Source of the DNA: Archangium sp.
GTDB taxonomy: Bacteria > Myxococcota > Myxococcia > Myxococcales > Myxococcaceae
Direction: 5' to 3'
Assembly: GCA_030695565.1 (NCBI GenBank)
Contig: JAUYRZ010000048.1
Coordinates: forward strand, 62,001 to 126,000
Length of the DNA: 64,000 nt
The position numbers were made by a program, and so were the translations under genes. Below the pieces are notes generated by a model, which ran no database searches, was not told the origin of the DNA, and worked only from the letters and a program-made list of their open reading frames with translations. Below are positions 18,003 to 28,500 of this stretch, piece after piece; the stretch's first letter is position 1, and every line of letters starts with the position of its first letter.

Positions 18003-19274
18003 ATGTTCTCTCGCATCGCTTTGCTGGTGCTGGTCCCCACCGTTGCTCTCGCGCAGCGCCCCGTCATCGAGATCTCAGGCGCCAACTTCCGGCCCATGCC
18101 GCTGGCCGTCGCAGCACCCCTCACGCAAGACGAAGGCGCCAAGACCTCGAGCGCCGAGTTCGATGCTGCGCTCGCCTTCGACTTCGCTGCGTGTGGCCTC
18201 TTCCAGGTGCTCGATCGCAAGAGCTTCCTGGCCGATCCGAAAGAGGGCGTCACCGCCTCGACCATTCAGTTCCAGCGCTGGACCGACGTGGGCGCCGAGT
18301 CACTGGTGAAGACCCAGCTGTCGACCGATGGTGCCAGCCTGCGCGCTGACCTGCGCCTGTTCGGCGTGGCGGCCGGCCGTGAAGAGCTCAAGGTGAGCGA
18401 GTCGGTGCCCAGCAAAGACGCCCGCCGCCTCGCCCACAAGCTGGCCAACGCGGTCTACAAACACTTCACCCGCGAGACGGGCCCCTTCGAGACGCGCCTC
18501 ACCTTCACGCGCAAGTCGGCCTCGGGCCGCGACGTGTACGTCTCCGATTGGGACGGCAAGAACGCGCAGCGCATCACCAACGGCGACGTCAACGTGCTGC
18601 CCACGCTGGTGCCCGGCGGCGGCGTGGCGTTCACCTCGTACCGCAGCAAGAAGCCGTTCCTCTTCATCTCGAAGGGCGGCGAGCCCACCCAGTTGATCGC
18701 CAAGGGCAGCATGGTGACTGGTGCTGCGTTCTCACCCGACGGCAAGCGCGTGGCGGTCTCGGTCTCTGAAGGCGAGAACGCAGAGATCTTCCTGGCGAAC
18801 GCCGACGGTTCGAACATCACCAAGCTCACCGATACGAAGTTCTTCCTCAACACGAGCCCGACCTGGTCGCCCGACGGCAAGAAGATCGCGTTCGTCTCGA
18901 ACCGCGCAGGCAACCCGCAGATCTACATGATGAACGCCGATGGCTCGGGCGCCAAGCGCCTCACCTTTCAGGGCAACTACAACACCACCCCGTCGTGGAG
19001 CCCGCGCGGCGATCTGATCGCCTTCACCGCGCGCGACGAGCGCAACGCGTTCGATCTCTTCACGGTCAACGTGGAGAACAACAAGGTCGCGCGTTTGACG
19101 CAGGATGCTTCGGGCAATGAAGAACCGGTGTTCTCACCGAACGGCCGGCTGATCATGTTCACCTCGACCCGCGGCGGTGGCCGGGGCCTCTACGTGATGA
19201 CCTTCGACGGCAACAACCAGATCGCCCTCCCCATGGAGAAGGGCGACGTCACCACGCCTGACTGGGCCAACTGA
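18003..19274 (+). CDS. tolB: Periplasmic TolB beta-propeller protein
   Basis: Periplasmic part of the Tol system. 423 residues: signal peptide MFSRIALLVLVPTVALA, an N-terminal alpha/beta domain (to about residue 155) and WD40-like PD40 repeats (FSPDGKRVAVS; WSPDGKKIAFVSNRAGNPQIYMMNADGS; WSPRGDLIAFTAR; FSPNGRLIMFTSTRGG). ATG 18003 is preferred over 17991 because GAGGT lies 5 bases upstream of it. The gap after tolA is about 106 bases with no clear terminator. The usual next gene, pal, is not here; a convergent FabH-like gene begins 6 bases beyond the stop. Confidence 0.93.
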   Translation: MFSRIALLVLVPTVALAQRPVIEISGANFRPMPLAVAAPLTQDEGAKTSSAEFDAALAFDFAACGLFQVLDRKSFLADPKEGVTASTIQFQRWTDVGAESLVKTQLSTDGASLRADLRLFGVAAGREELKVSESVPSKDARRLAHKLANAVYKHFTRETGPFETRLTFTRKSASGRDVYVSDWDGKNAQRITNGDVNVLPTLVPGGGVAFTSYRSKKPFLFISKGGEPTQLIAKGSMVTGAAFSPDGKRVAVSVSEGENAEIFLANADGSNITKLTDTKFFLNTSPTWSPDGKKIAFVSNRAGNPQIYMMNADGSGAKRLTFQGNYNTTPSWSPRGDLIAFTARDERNAFDLFTVNVENNKVARLTQDASGNEEPVFSPNGRLIMFTSTRGGGRGLYVMTFDGNNQIALPMEKGDVTTPDWAN

Positions 19275-19280
19275 CTCCCA

Positions 19281-20351
19281 CTACTCGCGCATCAGCGCCG
19301 AGCCCCAGTGGAAGCCGGCGCCCAGGCCGCAGAAGCCGACCAGGTCGCCCTGCTTGATGAGGCCGCTCTTGCGGCACTCGTCGTACGCGATGGGGATCGT
19401 CGCGGCCGTCGTGTTCCCGTAGCGCTGGATGTTGTTGTACATCCGGTCGTCGGGCAGCTTGAGCTGCTTCTGCACGCCTTCGCTGATGCGCAGGTTGGCC
19501 TGGTGCGGAATGAGCAGCTTCACGTCGTCGAGCTTCAGCTCGCACTTGGCCAGCGTCTCGTGCACCGCCTCAGGCATCTTGGTGACCGCCATCTTGAAGA
19601 CGTTGCGGCCTTCCATCACGGGCACGAAGCGGCCTTCGGCGACGTGCTCAGCGCTGAAGTACGGGCGGTACTTGAAGCCCGCTGAGGGCACATAGAGGCT
19701 CTCGAAGTCCTTGCCGTCGGAGTGCAGCGAGAAGCCCAACAGGCCCCGGTCAGGATTGTCGGTGGGGGCGATGCACACCGCGCCCGCCGCGTCGCCGAAG
19801 AGCACCGTGAGGTGGCGGAACTTCGAGTTCCAATCGCGCTCCTGCTGGGTGATCGGCTCATTCGAGCGGCCCATCACCACGTCCCAGGCGTGCTTGCTCC
19901 AGGGCATGAAGCCCGAGTGAATCTCGGCGCCGATGAAGAGGATCTTCTTGGCCGCTCCGGCGCGCACCAGCGCGTCGCACAGCTGCAGGCCGTAGATGAA
20001 ACCCGAGCACTGCTGGCGGATGTCGAGCGCGGGGATGTTGCCGATGCCGAGCTTCGCCTGCACCAGGCTTCCCACACCGGGGAAGTAGTAGTCGGGCGTC
20101 ATGGTGGCGACCACGATGTAGTCGACCTCGCTGGCCTTCCAGCCCGCGTCGTCGAGCGCCTTCTTCGCCGCGTCGACCGCGAGGTCGCTGGTGCCCGTGC
20201 CTTCGTTGACGAAGTAGCGCTGCTCGATGCCCGAGCGCTCTTTGATCCACTCCGAGGTGGTGTCGCAGATGAGCGTCAGCCGCTCGTTGGGCACCAGCAC
20301 TTCGCCTGTGACGAAGCCGGAGCCGTAGATACGAGAGTGCGCTTGAACCAT
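19281..20351 (-). CDS. 3-oxoacyl-ACP synthase III (FabH-like)
   Basis: Condensing enzyme of the FabH family, which starts or diversifies fatty acid chains by joining acyl-CoA to malonyl-ACP. The triad is present: Cys in IRQQCSGFIYGLQ, His in LIPHQANLRI and Asn in YGNTTAATIP. At 356 residues it is about 40 longer than E. coli FabH, partly through an insertion around GRSNEPITQQERDWNSKFRH that could shape the substrate pocket. ATG 20351 starts the conserved region. It faces tolB tail to tail and is divergent from the GNAT gene. Whether it is the housekeeping FabH or a specialised paralogue is unclear, so no symbol is given. Confidence 0.88.
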   Translation of the reverse strand: MVQAHSRIYGSGFVTGEVLVPNERLTLICDTTSEWIKERSGIEQRYFVNEGTGTSDLAVDAAKKALDDAGWKASEVDYIVVATMTPDYYFPGVGSLVQAKLGIGNIPALDIRQQCSGFIYGLQLCDALVRAGAAKKILFIGAEIHSGFMPWSKHAWDVVMGRSNEPITQQERDWNSKFRHLTVLFGDAAGAVCIAPTDNPDRGLLGFSLHSDGKDFESLYVPSAGFKYRPYFSAEHVAEGRFVPVMEGRNVFKMAVTKMPEAVHETLAKCELKLDDVKLLIPHQANLRISEGVQKQLKLPDDRMYNNIQRYGNTTAATIPIAYDECRKSGLIKQGDLVGFCGLGAGFHWGSALMRE

Positions 20352-20509
20352 GGAGGGACCGGCCTTTTCAGAGAGAGAACGACGCGGGTTTCCGAATATC
20401 GGCGGAGTCGTCGCGCAAGCAAGTGAAGCCGACCGACACGCTGCGTCAGAGCTGCGTAACCACCTACGCACTTGTCTTGGTCACGCGCGTGCAATCGCAA
20501 CGTGGAGTC

Positions 20510-20881
20510 ATGTTCAAACGCGGTCGACGCACCTCGGTGCGGGAAGCAGTGAATGAGAAGGCGGAGTCGTTGTTGTCGCTCTGCGGCGCGACGCTTCGTG
20601 AAGGCACGGTGCTGATCGCGCAGGCAGGCGATGATCTGCTCGGCGTCGCGGTGTTGCGGCTGTACGAGGGCGAGGCCGAGATCCTCGCGTTGGTGACGGA
20701 TCCCAATCACCGGCATCAAGGCGTGGGACGGCAGCTGGTGCTGGAGATGAGCCGGCGGGCGCGGGTCGCGCGGTGCACTGTGCTGCGGGTTCGCATCGCG
20801 AAGACCGATGACGCGGTGCTGGGGTTCTTTCGGGGGCTCGGCTTCGACGAGACGTACCTCGCGTTTGATTTGAGTCTTTGA
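20510..20881 (+). CDS. GNAT-family N-acetyltransferase
   Basis: A 123-residue minimal GNAT domain. The acetyl-CoA site is clear: LALVTDPNHRHQGVGRQLVLEMSRRA contains the Q/R-x-x-G-x-G loop. The C-terminal DDAVLGFFRGLGFDETY matches the usual beta6-beta7 part. ATG 20510 is favoured by GGAG just upstream (spacing is short); an upstream start at 20423 has no support. Acceptor unknown. Followed closely by the class V PLP enzyme. Confidence 0.75.
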   Translation: MFKRGRRTSVREAVNEKAESLLSLCGATLREGTVLIAQAGDDLLGVAVLRLYEGEAEILALVTDPNHRHQGVGRQLVLEMSRRARVARCTVLRVRIAKTDDAVLGFFRGLGFDETYLAFDLSL

Positions 20882-20890
20882 AACCTCTCA

Positions 20891-20919
20891 CCGCTGGCGC
20901 CCGCTGGCGCAGGGAGAGG
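20891..20919 (+). repeat. Tandem 10-base repeat plus half of the dispersed element
   Basis: CCGCTGGCGC occurs twice in tandem (20891-20910), followed by AGGGAGAGGG, which matches one arm of the hairpin element at 13045-13087. It lies in the leader of the PLP-enzyme gene. Confidence 0.45.
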
Positions 20920-20934
20920 GAGCAAGATGAGTTC

Positions 20935-22068
20935 ATGCGTCACCACTGGCAGCTCGACGACTCGATCCACTTCCTCAATCACGGCAGCTTCGGCGCGACG
21001 CCGCGGGTCGTGCTCGAACGGCAACGTGAGCTGAGAGACCGCCTCGAAGCTGAGCCCGTGCGCTTCATGGTGCGTGAACTTCCACCGCTGTTCGATGAAG
21101 CCCGCGCTCGGCTCGCTCCGTTCATCGGCGCCCAACCCGAAGACCTCGCGCTCATCAACAACGCCACCACCGGCGTGAACGCGGTGCTCCGCTCGCTCGA
21201 CTTCCAACCCGGCGACGAGCTGCTCACCACCAACCACGGCTACAACGCCTGCACCAACGTGTTGCGCTACGTGGCCGAACGCACGGGCGCGAAGGTGGTG
21301 GTCGCGCACATCCCCTTCCCGGTGGAGAACCCGGCCTCGCTGGTCACCGCTGTGCTCGACGCCGTGACGCCGAAGACCCGCCTGGTGCTGCTCGATCAAA
21401 TCACCAGCCCCACCGCGCTGGTCTTCCCCATCGCGGAGCTGGTCGAAGACCTCGAGGGTCGTGGCATTCCCGTGCTGGTCGACGCGGCCCACGCGCCTGG
21501 CCACGTTGCGCTCTCCCTCGACGCCACAGGCGCCAGCTTCACCACCGGGAACCTGCACAAGTGGGTCTGCGCACCGAAGGGCGCCGCGTTCCTTCACGTG
21601 CGCCGCGATTGGCAGCCGAAGATCCGCCCCACCGTGATCAGCCACGGGGCCAACTCGAAGCGCACCGATCGCTCCCGCTTCCAGCTCGAGTTCGACTGGG
21701 TGGGCACCCAGGATCCGACGCCGCTGCTCTGCATCCCCACCGCGCTCGACTTCATGGGCTCGCTGCTCCCCGGGGGCTGGCCCGCCTTGATGGCCCTCAA
21801 TCACGCCGAGCTGATCGCCGCGCGCGCCACGCTGCTCGAAGCCGTTCCGCAACCCCTGCCCTGTCCTCCCGAGCTGCTCGGTTCGATGGCCACCATCGTG
21901 CTGCCTCAAGATCCAGGCGACCGCCTGTTCGAAGACTTCCGCGTCGAGGCGCCGCTGATGCCTTTCGAGGGGAAGACTTTGCTGCGCATCTCCATGCAGC
22001 GGCACGTTCGGCCGGGTGATCTCGCAGCGCTGACCAATGCGCTGCGTGCCGTTGCAGTGTCGTACTAA
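20935..22068 (+). CDS. Class V aminotransferase, isopenicillin-N-epimerase-like
   Basis: PLP-dependent fold-type I enzyme, 377 residues. It begins with the family-like segment LDDSIHFLNHGSFGATP, has the cofactor-contact region INNATTGVNAVLRSL, the Asp in VDAAHAPGHV and the Schiff-base lysine in GNLHKWVCAPKGAAFL. These features match the NifS-like, isopenicillin N epimerase/cysteine desulfurase-related branch. Conserved catalytic Cys of true desulfurases is not evident. ATG 20935 gives the family start; a TTG at 20878 overlapping the GNAT stop would add 19 unlikely residues. Substrate unknown. Confidence 0.85.
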   Translation: MRHHWQLDDSIHFLNHGSFGATPRVVLERQRELRDRLEAEPVRFMVRELPPLFDEARARLAPFIGAQPEDLALINNATTGVNAVLRSLDFQPGDELLTTNHGYNACTNVLRYVAERTGAKVVVAHIPFPVENPASLVTAVLDAVTPKTRLVLLDQITSPTALVFPIAELVEDLEGRGIPVLVDAAHAPGHVALSLDATGASFTTGNLHKWVCAPKGAAFLHVRRDWQPKIRPTVISHGANSKRTDRSRFQLEFDWVGTQDPTPLLCIPTALDFMGSLLPGGWPALMALNHAELIAARATLLEAVPQPLPCPPELLGSMATIVLPQDPGDRLFEDFRVEAPLMPFEGKTLLRISMQRHVRPGDLAALTNALRAVAVSY

Positions 22069-22078
22069 CCTTCGGCCC

Positions 22079-22999
22079 GTGAACCGTTACGCAGCAATCG
22101 ACGTAGGGACCAACTCGGTGCTGTTGCTCGTGGCTGAGCGTCAACCCGATGGCCGCTTCACCGCGGTCGAAGAGCGCTCTGAGATCACCCGCCTGGGCAA
22201 AGGTGTCGACCAGACCAAGACCCTCTCCCCCGACGCGCTGGAGACCACCCTCAAGGTGCTCGAGCGTTTCGCGCAAGAAGCCCGCGAGCTCGGCGCGCAG
22301 GGCATCGTCGCCAGCGCCACCTCGGCCGCGCGCGACGCGAGCAACGGGAAGGTCTTCCTCGACGGCGCGAAGACGCGCGCAGGTCTCGACGTGGAGATCA
22401 TCTCCGGCGACGAAGAGGCCCGGCTGTCGTTCGCCTCCGCCTTCTCCGACTTCGGCGGCAAGACTCCGCTCGTGGTGCTCGATATCGGAGGCGGCTCGAC
22501 CGAGTTCATCTACGGCAGCCCGCAGGGCGAGGTGACCTTCCGTCACAGCTTCGACGTGGGCTCGGTGCGGCTGACCGAACGCCACGTGAAGACCGACCCG
22601 CCGAGCCAGCCCGAGCTCGATGCGATCGACGCGATGCTGAACAAGACGTTCGCCGACCTGCCCCAACCACCCGCGGGCTTCAAGATGGTCGGCGTGGCCG
22701 GCACGGTGACCACGCTCTGCGCAGTGGCCCGCAGGGTCGAGCCTTACGATCCCACCCTCATTCACGGTGCCTCGTTGCCCTTCGACGAAGTGAACGCGGC
22801 ACTGGGACGGCTCGCTTCGTTGCCCACCTCGTTGCGGAAGACGGTGCCCGGCCTGCAGCCGAAACGCGCTGACGTGATCGTCGCCGGTGGTCTCATCTTC
22901 CGCGCGGCCATGCGGGCGCTCGGCGTCACCGAGGTCATCGTCAGCGATCGCGGCCTGCGCTGGGGCCTGCTCTCGGATCGTTTTGGAAAGTCGAAGTGA
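22079..22999 (+). CDS. Ppx/GppA-family exopolyphosphatase or pppGpp phosphatase
   Basis: A 306-residue ASKHA-fold phosphatase, the short single-domain type. Motifs: YAAIDVGTNSVLLLVAE (phosphate 1), SATSAARDA, the catalytic Glu region IISGDEEARLSF and LDIGGGSTEFIYG (phosphate 2), then VGVAGTVTTLCA. It would remove phosphate from polyphosphate or from pppGpp, linking it to the stringent response. The start is GTG 22079. The stop overlaps the MFS gene by GTGA. Confidence 0.9.
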   Translation: MNRYAAIDVGTNSVLLLVAERQPDGRFTAVEERSEITRLGKGVDQTKTLSPDALETTLKVLERFAQEARELGAQGIVASATSAARDASNGKVFLDGAKTRAGLDVEIISGDEEARLSFASAFSDFGGKTPLVVLDIGGGSTEFIYGSPQGEVTFRHSFDVGSVRLTERHVKTDPPSQPELDAIDAMLNKTFADLPQPPAGFKMVGVAGTVTTLCAVARRVEPYDPTLIHGASLPFDEVNAALGRLASLPTSLRKTVPGLQPKRADVIVAGGLIFRAAMRALGVTEVIVSDRGLRWGLLSDRFGKSK

Positions 23000-24264
23000 C
23001 GGCACCTCGCGCTGCAGCACCCGGCGCCCTGTTCGCGCTGCTGATTCTCACGTTGATGAACATGCTCAACTACGTCGACCGCTACGTGCCGTCGGCGGTG
23101 AAGGGTCTGTTCAAGAAAGACCTCGACCTCACCGACACGCAGACGTCGCTGCCGCTCACCGCGTTCATCATCGTCTACATGATCGCCAGCCCCATCTTCG
23201 GCACGCTCGCCGAGCGGGGGAATCGCCGCCTGCTGATCGCCTTCGGAGTCGCCGCCTGGTCGCTCGCCACCGCCGCCGCTGCGCTGGCCGACAGCTTCTT
23301 CACCTTCATGCTCGCCCGGGCCGCGGTGGGCATCGGTGAAGCGGCCTACGCCACGCTCGCGCCTTCGCTGCTGGCCGACTTCTACCCGCCCGAGAAGCGC
23401 AACCGCGTCTTCACCCTCTTCTACGTGGCCATCCCCGTGGGCTCGGCGATGGGCTTCGTGCTCGGCGGGGTGCTGGGAGAACACTTCGGCTGGCGCACCG
23501 CCTTCCTCGCCGTCGGACTGCCCGGCCTGCTCGTCGCAGCGCTCGCGTTGTTGATGAAAGATCCCGTGCGCGGCGCCTTCGACGAAAAGCCCGCCGAGGT
23601 CATCTCGTGGCCGCAGGCGCTCAAGAGCCTCTCGAAGAACCAGATCTTCCTCTTCACCGTGGGCGGCTACACCCTGGTCACCTTCGCCACCGGCGGCATC
23701 GCCGACTGGTTCGCGGAGTTCCTCTCGCGCGATCGCGGCATGACCTTGTCTGAAGCCGACCTGGCGATCGGCGCCTCAGCGGTGGTGGGCGGACTGCTGG
23801 GCACCTCGACCGGCGGCTTCCTCGCGGACCGCCTCGGCCGGTTCACCCGCCAGCCGTACCTCGCCATCTCCGGGCTCGCGATGATCCCCGCGGTGGCGCT
23901 GACCGTGCTGGCCATCTTCGTGGTGCGCCAACCGGCCGTGATCGTCGGCTGCGTGCTCTTCGCGCAGTTCTTCCTCTGGGCCTACAACTCACCGGTCAAC
24001 ACGCTGCTGGTGAACAGCGTCGAGCCGGGCCTGCGCGCGCGCGCGTTCGGGCTCTCGATTCTGTGCATTCACCTCTTCGGCGACGTGCTCTCGCCGCCGC
24101 TGATCGGCGCGGTGTCCGACGCCACCGGCAGCCTCGAGACCGCGCTCATCATGGTGCCCGTCGCCGTGGCGGCGGGCGGGCTCATCTGGCTCTACGGCTG
24201 GAGAACCCTGCCCGACGACCGGGTCACCCCGGCTGCCGAAGCTCCGCTTCGAGCTTCGGCTTGA
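22996..24264 (+). CDS. MFS transporter, Spinster-like
   Basis: A 422-residue major facilitator with about 12 membrane helices in two halves. The first helix MNMLNYVDRYV and the loop region SPIFGTLAERGNRRLLI contain the family signature between helices 2 and 3; ARAAVGIGEAAYATLAPSLLADFYPPEKR matches the motif between helices 4 and 5 and is characteristic of the Spinster-like branch, which carries lipids or sphingosine-type molecules in animals. The bacterial substrate is unknown. It begins inside the stop of the phosphatase gene and its last 41 bases overlap the convergent acyltransferase gene. Confidence 0.87.
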   Translation: MTAPRAAAPGALFALLILTLMNMLNYVDRYVPSAVKGLFKKDLDLTDTQTSLPLTAFIIVYMIASPIFGTLAERGNRRLLIAFGVAAWSLATAAAALADSFFTFMLARAAVGIGEAAYATLAPSLLADFYPPEKRNRVFTLFYVAIPVGSAMGFVLGGVLGEHFGWRTAFLAVGLPGLLVAALALLMKDPVRGAFDEKPAEVISWPQALKSLSKNQIFLFTVGGYTLVTFATGGIADWFAEFLSRDRGMTLSEADLAIGASAVVGGLLGTSTGGFLADRLGRFTRQPYLAISGLAMIPAVALTVLAIFVVRQPAVIVGCVLFAQFFLWAYNSPVNTLLVNSVEPGLRARAFGLSILCIHLFGDVLSPPLIGAVSDATGSLETALIMVPVAVAAGGLIWLYGWRTLPDDRVTPAAEAPLRASA

Positions 24265-25558
24265 GCTCCTCGGCGATGCGCTGAATCTCCTCCTGCAGGC
24301 GCTCTCCTTCGGCCAGCAGGTGCGCGCGCAGCCGGCTGCGATCGCCCAGCTTGAAGAAGGCCACCACGTCGTTGAACGCGGCGCGCCGGCGCTCGACGAA
24401 ATAGAGCGTGAAGACGGCCAGGGGGAAGGCCCCCAACAGCACGATCACCATGCCCAGCAGGCCGAAGAACCACCAGGCTGAGACCGTCAGCAGTGACCAC
24501 CACAACGGCACCATGATCACCGCCGAGATGAACTTGAGGGTTCCGACCCGATCACGCGAGACCGGCACCGCCAGCGCCAGCGCCTTCAAGAACAGGTACG
24601 GCACGAAATAGAGCACCATGCCCACAGCGAACAGCGGAAAGCCGAAGGTGATCGCCGCCAGGTTGCGCAGCACGAAGGTACGCACCGGCTTCTCTTCGAA
24701 GCTCACCGCGAGATCGCCGGGGCTGGCGCTCACCACCTCGAGCCGGGCGTGGAACGACAACACGTCTTCCTTGAGGTCATCGAACCGTTCGGGATCCACC
24801 GTGCGCAACATCGACGCGCCGCGCGCGAACAAGCGAAGGCGATCGGTGTCCTTCTCGCGGTAGCCGTTGCGCAGCGCGAAGAGCCGATCGGCGGTGTGAA
24901 TGAGATCGAGATCTTCCCAGCTCTCCAGGTTGAGCGTGACCGTACGCATCGCCTCGCCGACCTTGTGGGTGAGCGAACGCACCCACTCCTGCTCCGCCTC
25001 ACCGCTGAGCCCGTCGCCGACGGCCTGAACGAGAATCGGCTCGCCGACTTCCACGTGCACCTTGCTGCGGAAGAGATGTTTCTGCGCGTAGGTCAACCCG
25101 ATGGGGATGATGCGCAGCGCCTGCCCGCCCCGCACCGCCTTGAGCGCGATGCGCGCGCAGCCGGTCTTGATGTCCGACAGCTGAGGGGCGGAGTGCGATT
25201 TCCCCTCGGGGAAGATGGTGATCGCCTTCTGGGTGATCAACGCGTTGGCCGCGGCGTCGAGGGTGCCTTCGTTCTTCTCCATCAGGCCCGGGTGATCCTG
25301 CTTGCGGTAGACCGGCAGCGCGCCCACCCCGCGTAAGATCCAACCGAGCACCGGCGCGCGGAAGAGCGGCTCACGCGCGAGGAAGGTGACCTGGCGATCG
25401 GTGATCATGAACACCATCGCGGGGTCGAGCAGGCTGTTGGGGTGGTTGCCCACGAACATCACCGGGCCGGAGAAGTCATCGACCCGGCGCACCACCTCGA
25501 CTCGGTAGAAGAGCCCCAGCGCCATCGAGACGATCGTTCGTACCAGCCGATAGAACAT
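24224..25558 (-). CDS. PlsC-type glycerolipid acyltransferase with C-terminal membrane region
   Basis: A 444-residue membrane protein. The 1-acylglycerol-3-phosphate acyltransferase domain holds GNHPNSLLDP (NHx4D box) near residue 38, LPVYRK and FPEGKSHS. A second half has membrane helices (LAAITFGFPLFAVGMVLYFVPYLFLKAL; MVPLWWSLLTVSAWWFFGLLGMVIVLLG) and a coiled-coil-like tail. This layout, acyltransferase plus extra membrane part, differs from plain PlsC. It follows tamA after 15 bases in the same direction, so it may act in envelope lipid supply for the same operon. It overlaps the MFS gene by 41 bases. Confidence 0.85.
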   Translation of the reverse strand: MFYRLVRTIVSMALGLFYRVEVVRRVDDFSGPVMFVGNHPNSLLDPAMVFMITDRQVTFLAREPLFRAPVLGWILRGVGALPVYRKQDHPGLMEKNEGTLDAAANALITQKAITIFPEGKSHSAPQLSDIKTGCARIALKAVRGGQALRIIPIGLTYAQKHLFRSKVHVEVGEPILVQAVGDGLSGEAEQEWVRSLTHKVGEAMRTVTLNLESWEDLDLIHTADRLFALRNGYREKDTDRLRLFARGASMLRTVDPERFDDLKEDVLSFHARLEVVSASPGDLAVSFEEKPVRTFVLRNLAAITFGFPLFAVGMVLYFVPYLFLKALALAVPVSRDRVGTLKFISAVIMVPLWWSLLTVSAWWFFGLLGMVIVLLGAFPLAVFTLYFVERRRAAFNDVVAFFKLGDRSRLRAHLLAEGERLQEEIQRIAEELKPKLEAELRQPG

Positions 25559-25573
25559 CGTGTTCGAGCCCCC

Positions 25574-28500
25574 TTAAAAGACGCCGATGTTGAAGTGGAC
25601 CACGAACTGCGGCTCGTTGATGACCAGATCTGGGGCCAGGTTGACGCCCAGGTCCAGCGCCAGCGCGCCGATCGGGGTCACGTAGCGCACGCCCACCCCC
25701 ACCACCGGGCGAAACGGGCCCACCGAGTTGGGCACCGTCAGCCACAAGTTGCCCGCTTCGAAGAAGACCCCGAGGTCGAGCACGCTGAACGCGGGGAACC
25801 GCAGCTCGGCCTTGAAGACCGCGAAGAGCTCGCCGCCCTGCGAAGGCACCTGCCGCCCTCCCAGAATGGTCTTCGCCGCCGACGAGCAGCCGTCCTTCGA
25901 GGCCAACACCTGGCAGTCGTTGACCTCCTTGCGGTACTGCGCGCGCAGATCGTCGGCCACCAGCTGGTCTTCGTTGAAGCCGCGCACCGAGGTCGCTCCA
26001 CCGAGGAAGAACCTGCGCACCGGGGGCGTGGCCGAACCGCGGGTCAGCGGGAAGATGCGCCCACCCCGCGCGGAGACCGCCAACACGAAGCGATTGGCGA
26101 ACGGCACGTAGCCGGTGGCGAGCCCGCTCACCTTGAGGAAGTTCACCACCACTTGCTTGAGCTCTTCGTCTTGCGCGGAGATGGCCCCGGTCACTTCGCC
26201 TGAAGCCTGCAGCAGCAAACCGCGAGTCGGCGTCAACGCGCTGTCGCGCAGATCGATGGTGGGGTTCAGCCGAACGCCGTGCAGCGCGAACTCGCCGAAG
26301 TTGAAGCGCAGCCGCTCTTGGTCCACGAGGCTGGTCGGCGGCACCGAGGTGAGCGCGCTGCCGACCCGCTCGACGAAGCTGTATTCAAGCTCGTACTGCA
26401 GCGCGAGCGAGATCTTCGGGCGCATCCAGTCGAGCCCGGGAATGAGGAAGGTGGTCGACCAATCGAGCGTGGGCACCGCGGCGGCACGGGTGAAGCGAAA
26501 CTGCGGGCGGAACACCCGCTCCCCGATCAGATCGAGCCGCATGCCAATGTGCGCGGGGAGAATGCTGCGCGCGTCGAGCGAGAGGTTCGCCCGAAAACCC
26601 ATCTGTTTATAGAGCTCCAGACCGGTGAGGTCGATCTGGTTGGTGAGCGCGGGGAACGAGGTGAAGAAGAGGTTGCCCTGCAGCCGGCCGGTCAGGGTGA
26701 TGGCGCGGCCGCCGATGTTGTTCACCGAGCCCTCCACACCACCGCGAAAGCCGTCGGCGAAGAAGTAGCCGAAGAAGAACTCGCCGGAAAACAGCGGCCG
26801 TTCCCTCACCTTGAGCAGCACCGTCTTGAGCGCCTCGGGTCGATCCGGCGAGAGCATCTCCACCTGCACGCTGCGGAAAATGCCCAGGTTCGAGAGGTTG
26901 CTCTGCGTGGAGAACAGCGACTCCGAGTCGAGCGGCTGCCCCTCCTTCATGGTGGCCTGCAGGGTGATGATCTCTTCGGCCGTCCGCACCTGGCCCACCG
27001 GCAACACGGCGCGCACCTTCACCTGCGGCCCCGAGGTCACCGAGATCAACGCGTCGACCAACCGGCCTTGCGCATCGAGCGAGTACGACGCGCCCACGTT
27101 GGCGAACAGATAGCCGTTGCGGCCCAGCTCCCGCGAGACGCCCTGCTCGATGCGCTGCAGCTCCCCGGGGCTGAAGGGTGAGCCCAGCTTCACGCTGCTG
27201 AGCGAGGGGGAAGAAAAGCCCGCGGGCAGCCCCTCCGATTGCACCACCCGGAACCGCGCCAGCGGCCCTTCTTGAACCACGAAGCGCGCCCGGCCCAGCC
27301 GGCCCTCCAACTCGAGGCCCGCGAAGATGACCGAGGCCTTCAGGTGCCCCCGCTCGCGGTAGAGCGCCATCATCGCGTTGGCCGCTTCGCCCCACGCCTG
27401 CGCTTCGAAGACCGTGTCCATCGGGGGCGAAGGCAGGGTGTCGGCGAAGACGTCGCCGGTGCGGCCTTCGGTGTCGGTGGGGTCACCCATCGAGTGCAGC
27501 TCAAAAGGAGGCACCGGCGCCGAGGTCTCCATCACCCGGCGCAGCACCAGCTGCAGCTCCGAGGCCGGCACTACCGACGCACCTTCGAAGCCGATCGACA
27601 CCACGCGCAGCGGTGCGCCTTCTTCGATGGAAAAGCCCAGCGCCGCTTCGGTGGTGCGCGGCTTGAGCACCTCGGAGGGCACCACCCGCACGTCGTGGTA
27701 CCCGCGGAACCGGTAGAACCGCTCGATGCGCTGCGCGAGGCGTTCGGCCAACGCGAGATCGAGCGTCTCTTCACCGTCGTAGGCCAGCAGCCACTGGAGC
27801 GAGCTGTCGGACACCACCCGGTTGCCGCTGAAGACCAGATCGTACCGGGGGCCCGAGACCACCGGCACCACCACCCGGCCATCGTCGCCCACCTCGGGAA
27901 GGTCGACCCGCGCACGGAAGAACCGCTCGCGCCGATAGAGCCCCCGCACCGCCTCGAGCCCGGTCTCCAGGCGCGCGAGGTCGAGCAGCGCTCCGGGGCG
28001 AACACCCAGCGTGTCGAGCACCTTGCGCAGCGGCAAGCCCGGCTCACCGGAGAACGAGACCGCCCTCACCCGGCTGGGTTCACCTTCTTTCACGATGAAG
28101 CCGATGGTGACCGCGCCTTCCACCATCGCCGCCTCGGTGCGCACCTCCACCGCCCGGAAGCCGCGCCGCCGGTAGAGCGCCCGCACGTTTTCGGCAGAGT
28201 GTTCCGCGCGTTCGGGCCAGTACTCCGAGCCCACCTCGAGACCCGACGCGGCGATCACCTCGTCGCGGGTCAGCTCGACGGTACCCTCCACGAAGACCGA
28301 GCCGATGTTCTGCCGCGGCACCAGGATGAAGACCAGCTCGACCCCTTCGGCGACGTCGCGGCCCTGCACCTCGATGTCGGCGAACTTGCCGGTGGCGAAC
28401 AGGCTCTCGATGGAGCGCTCCACCGCGCGCCTCGACAACGCCTGGCCCTTGCGCACCGTGACCAGCTGCGGCACGCGCTCCAGCAGCTTGCGATCGGCCC

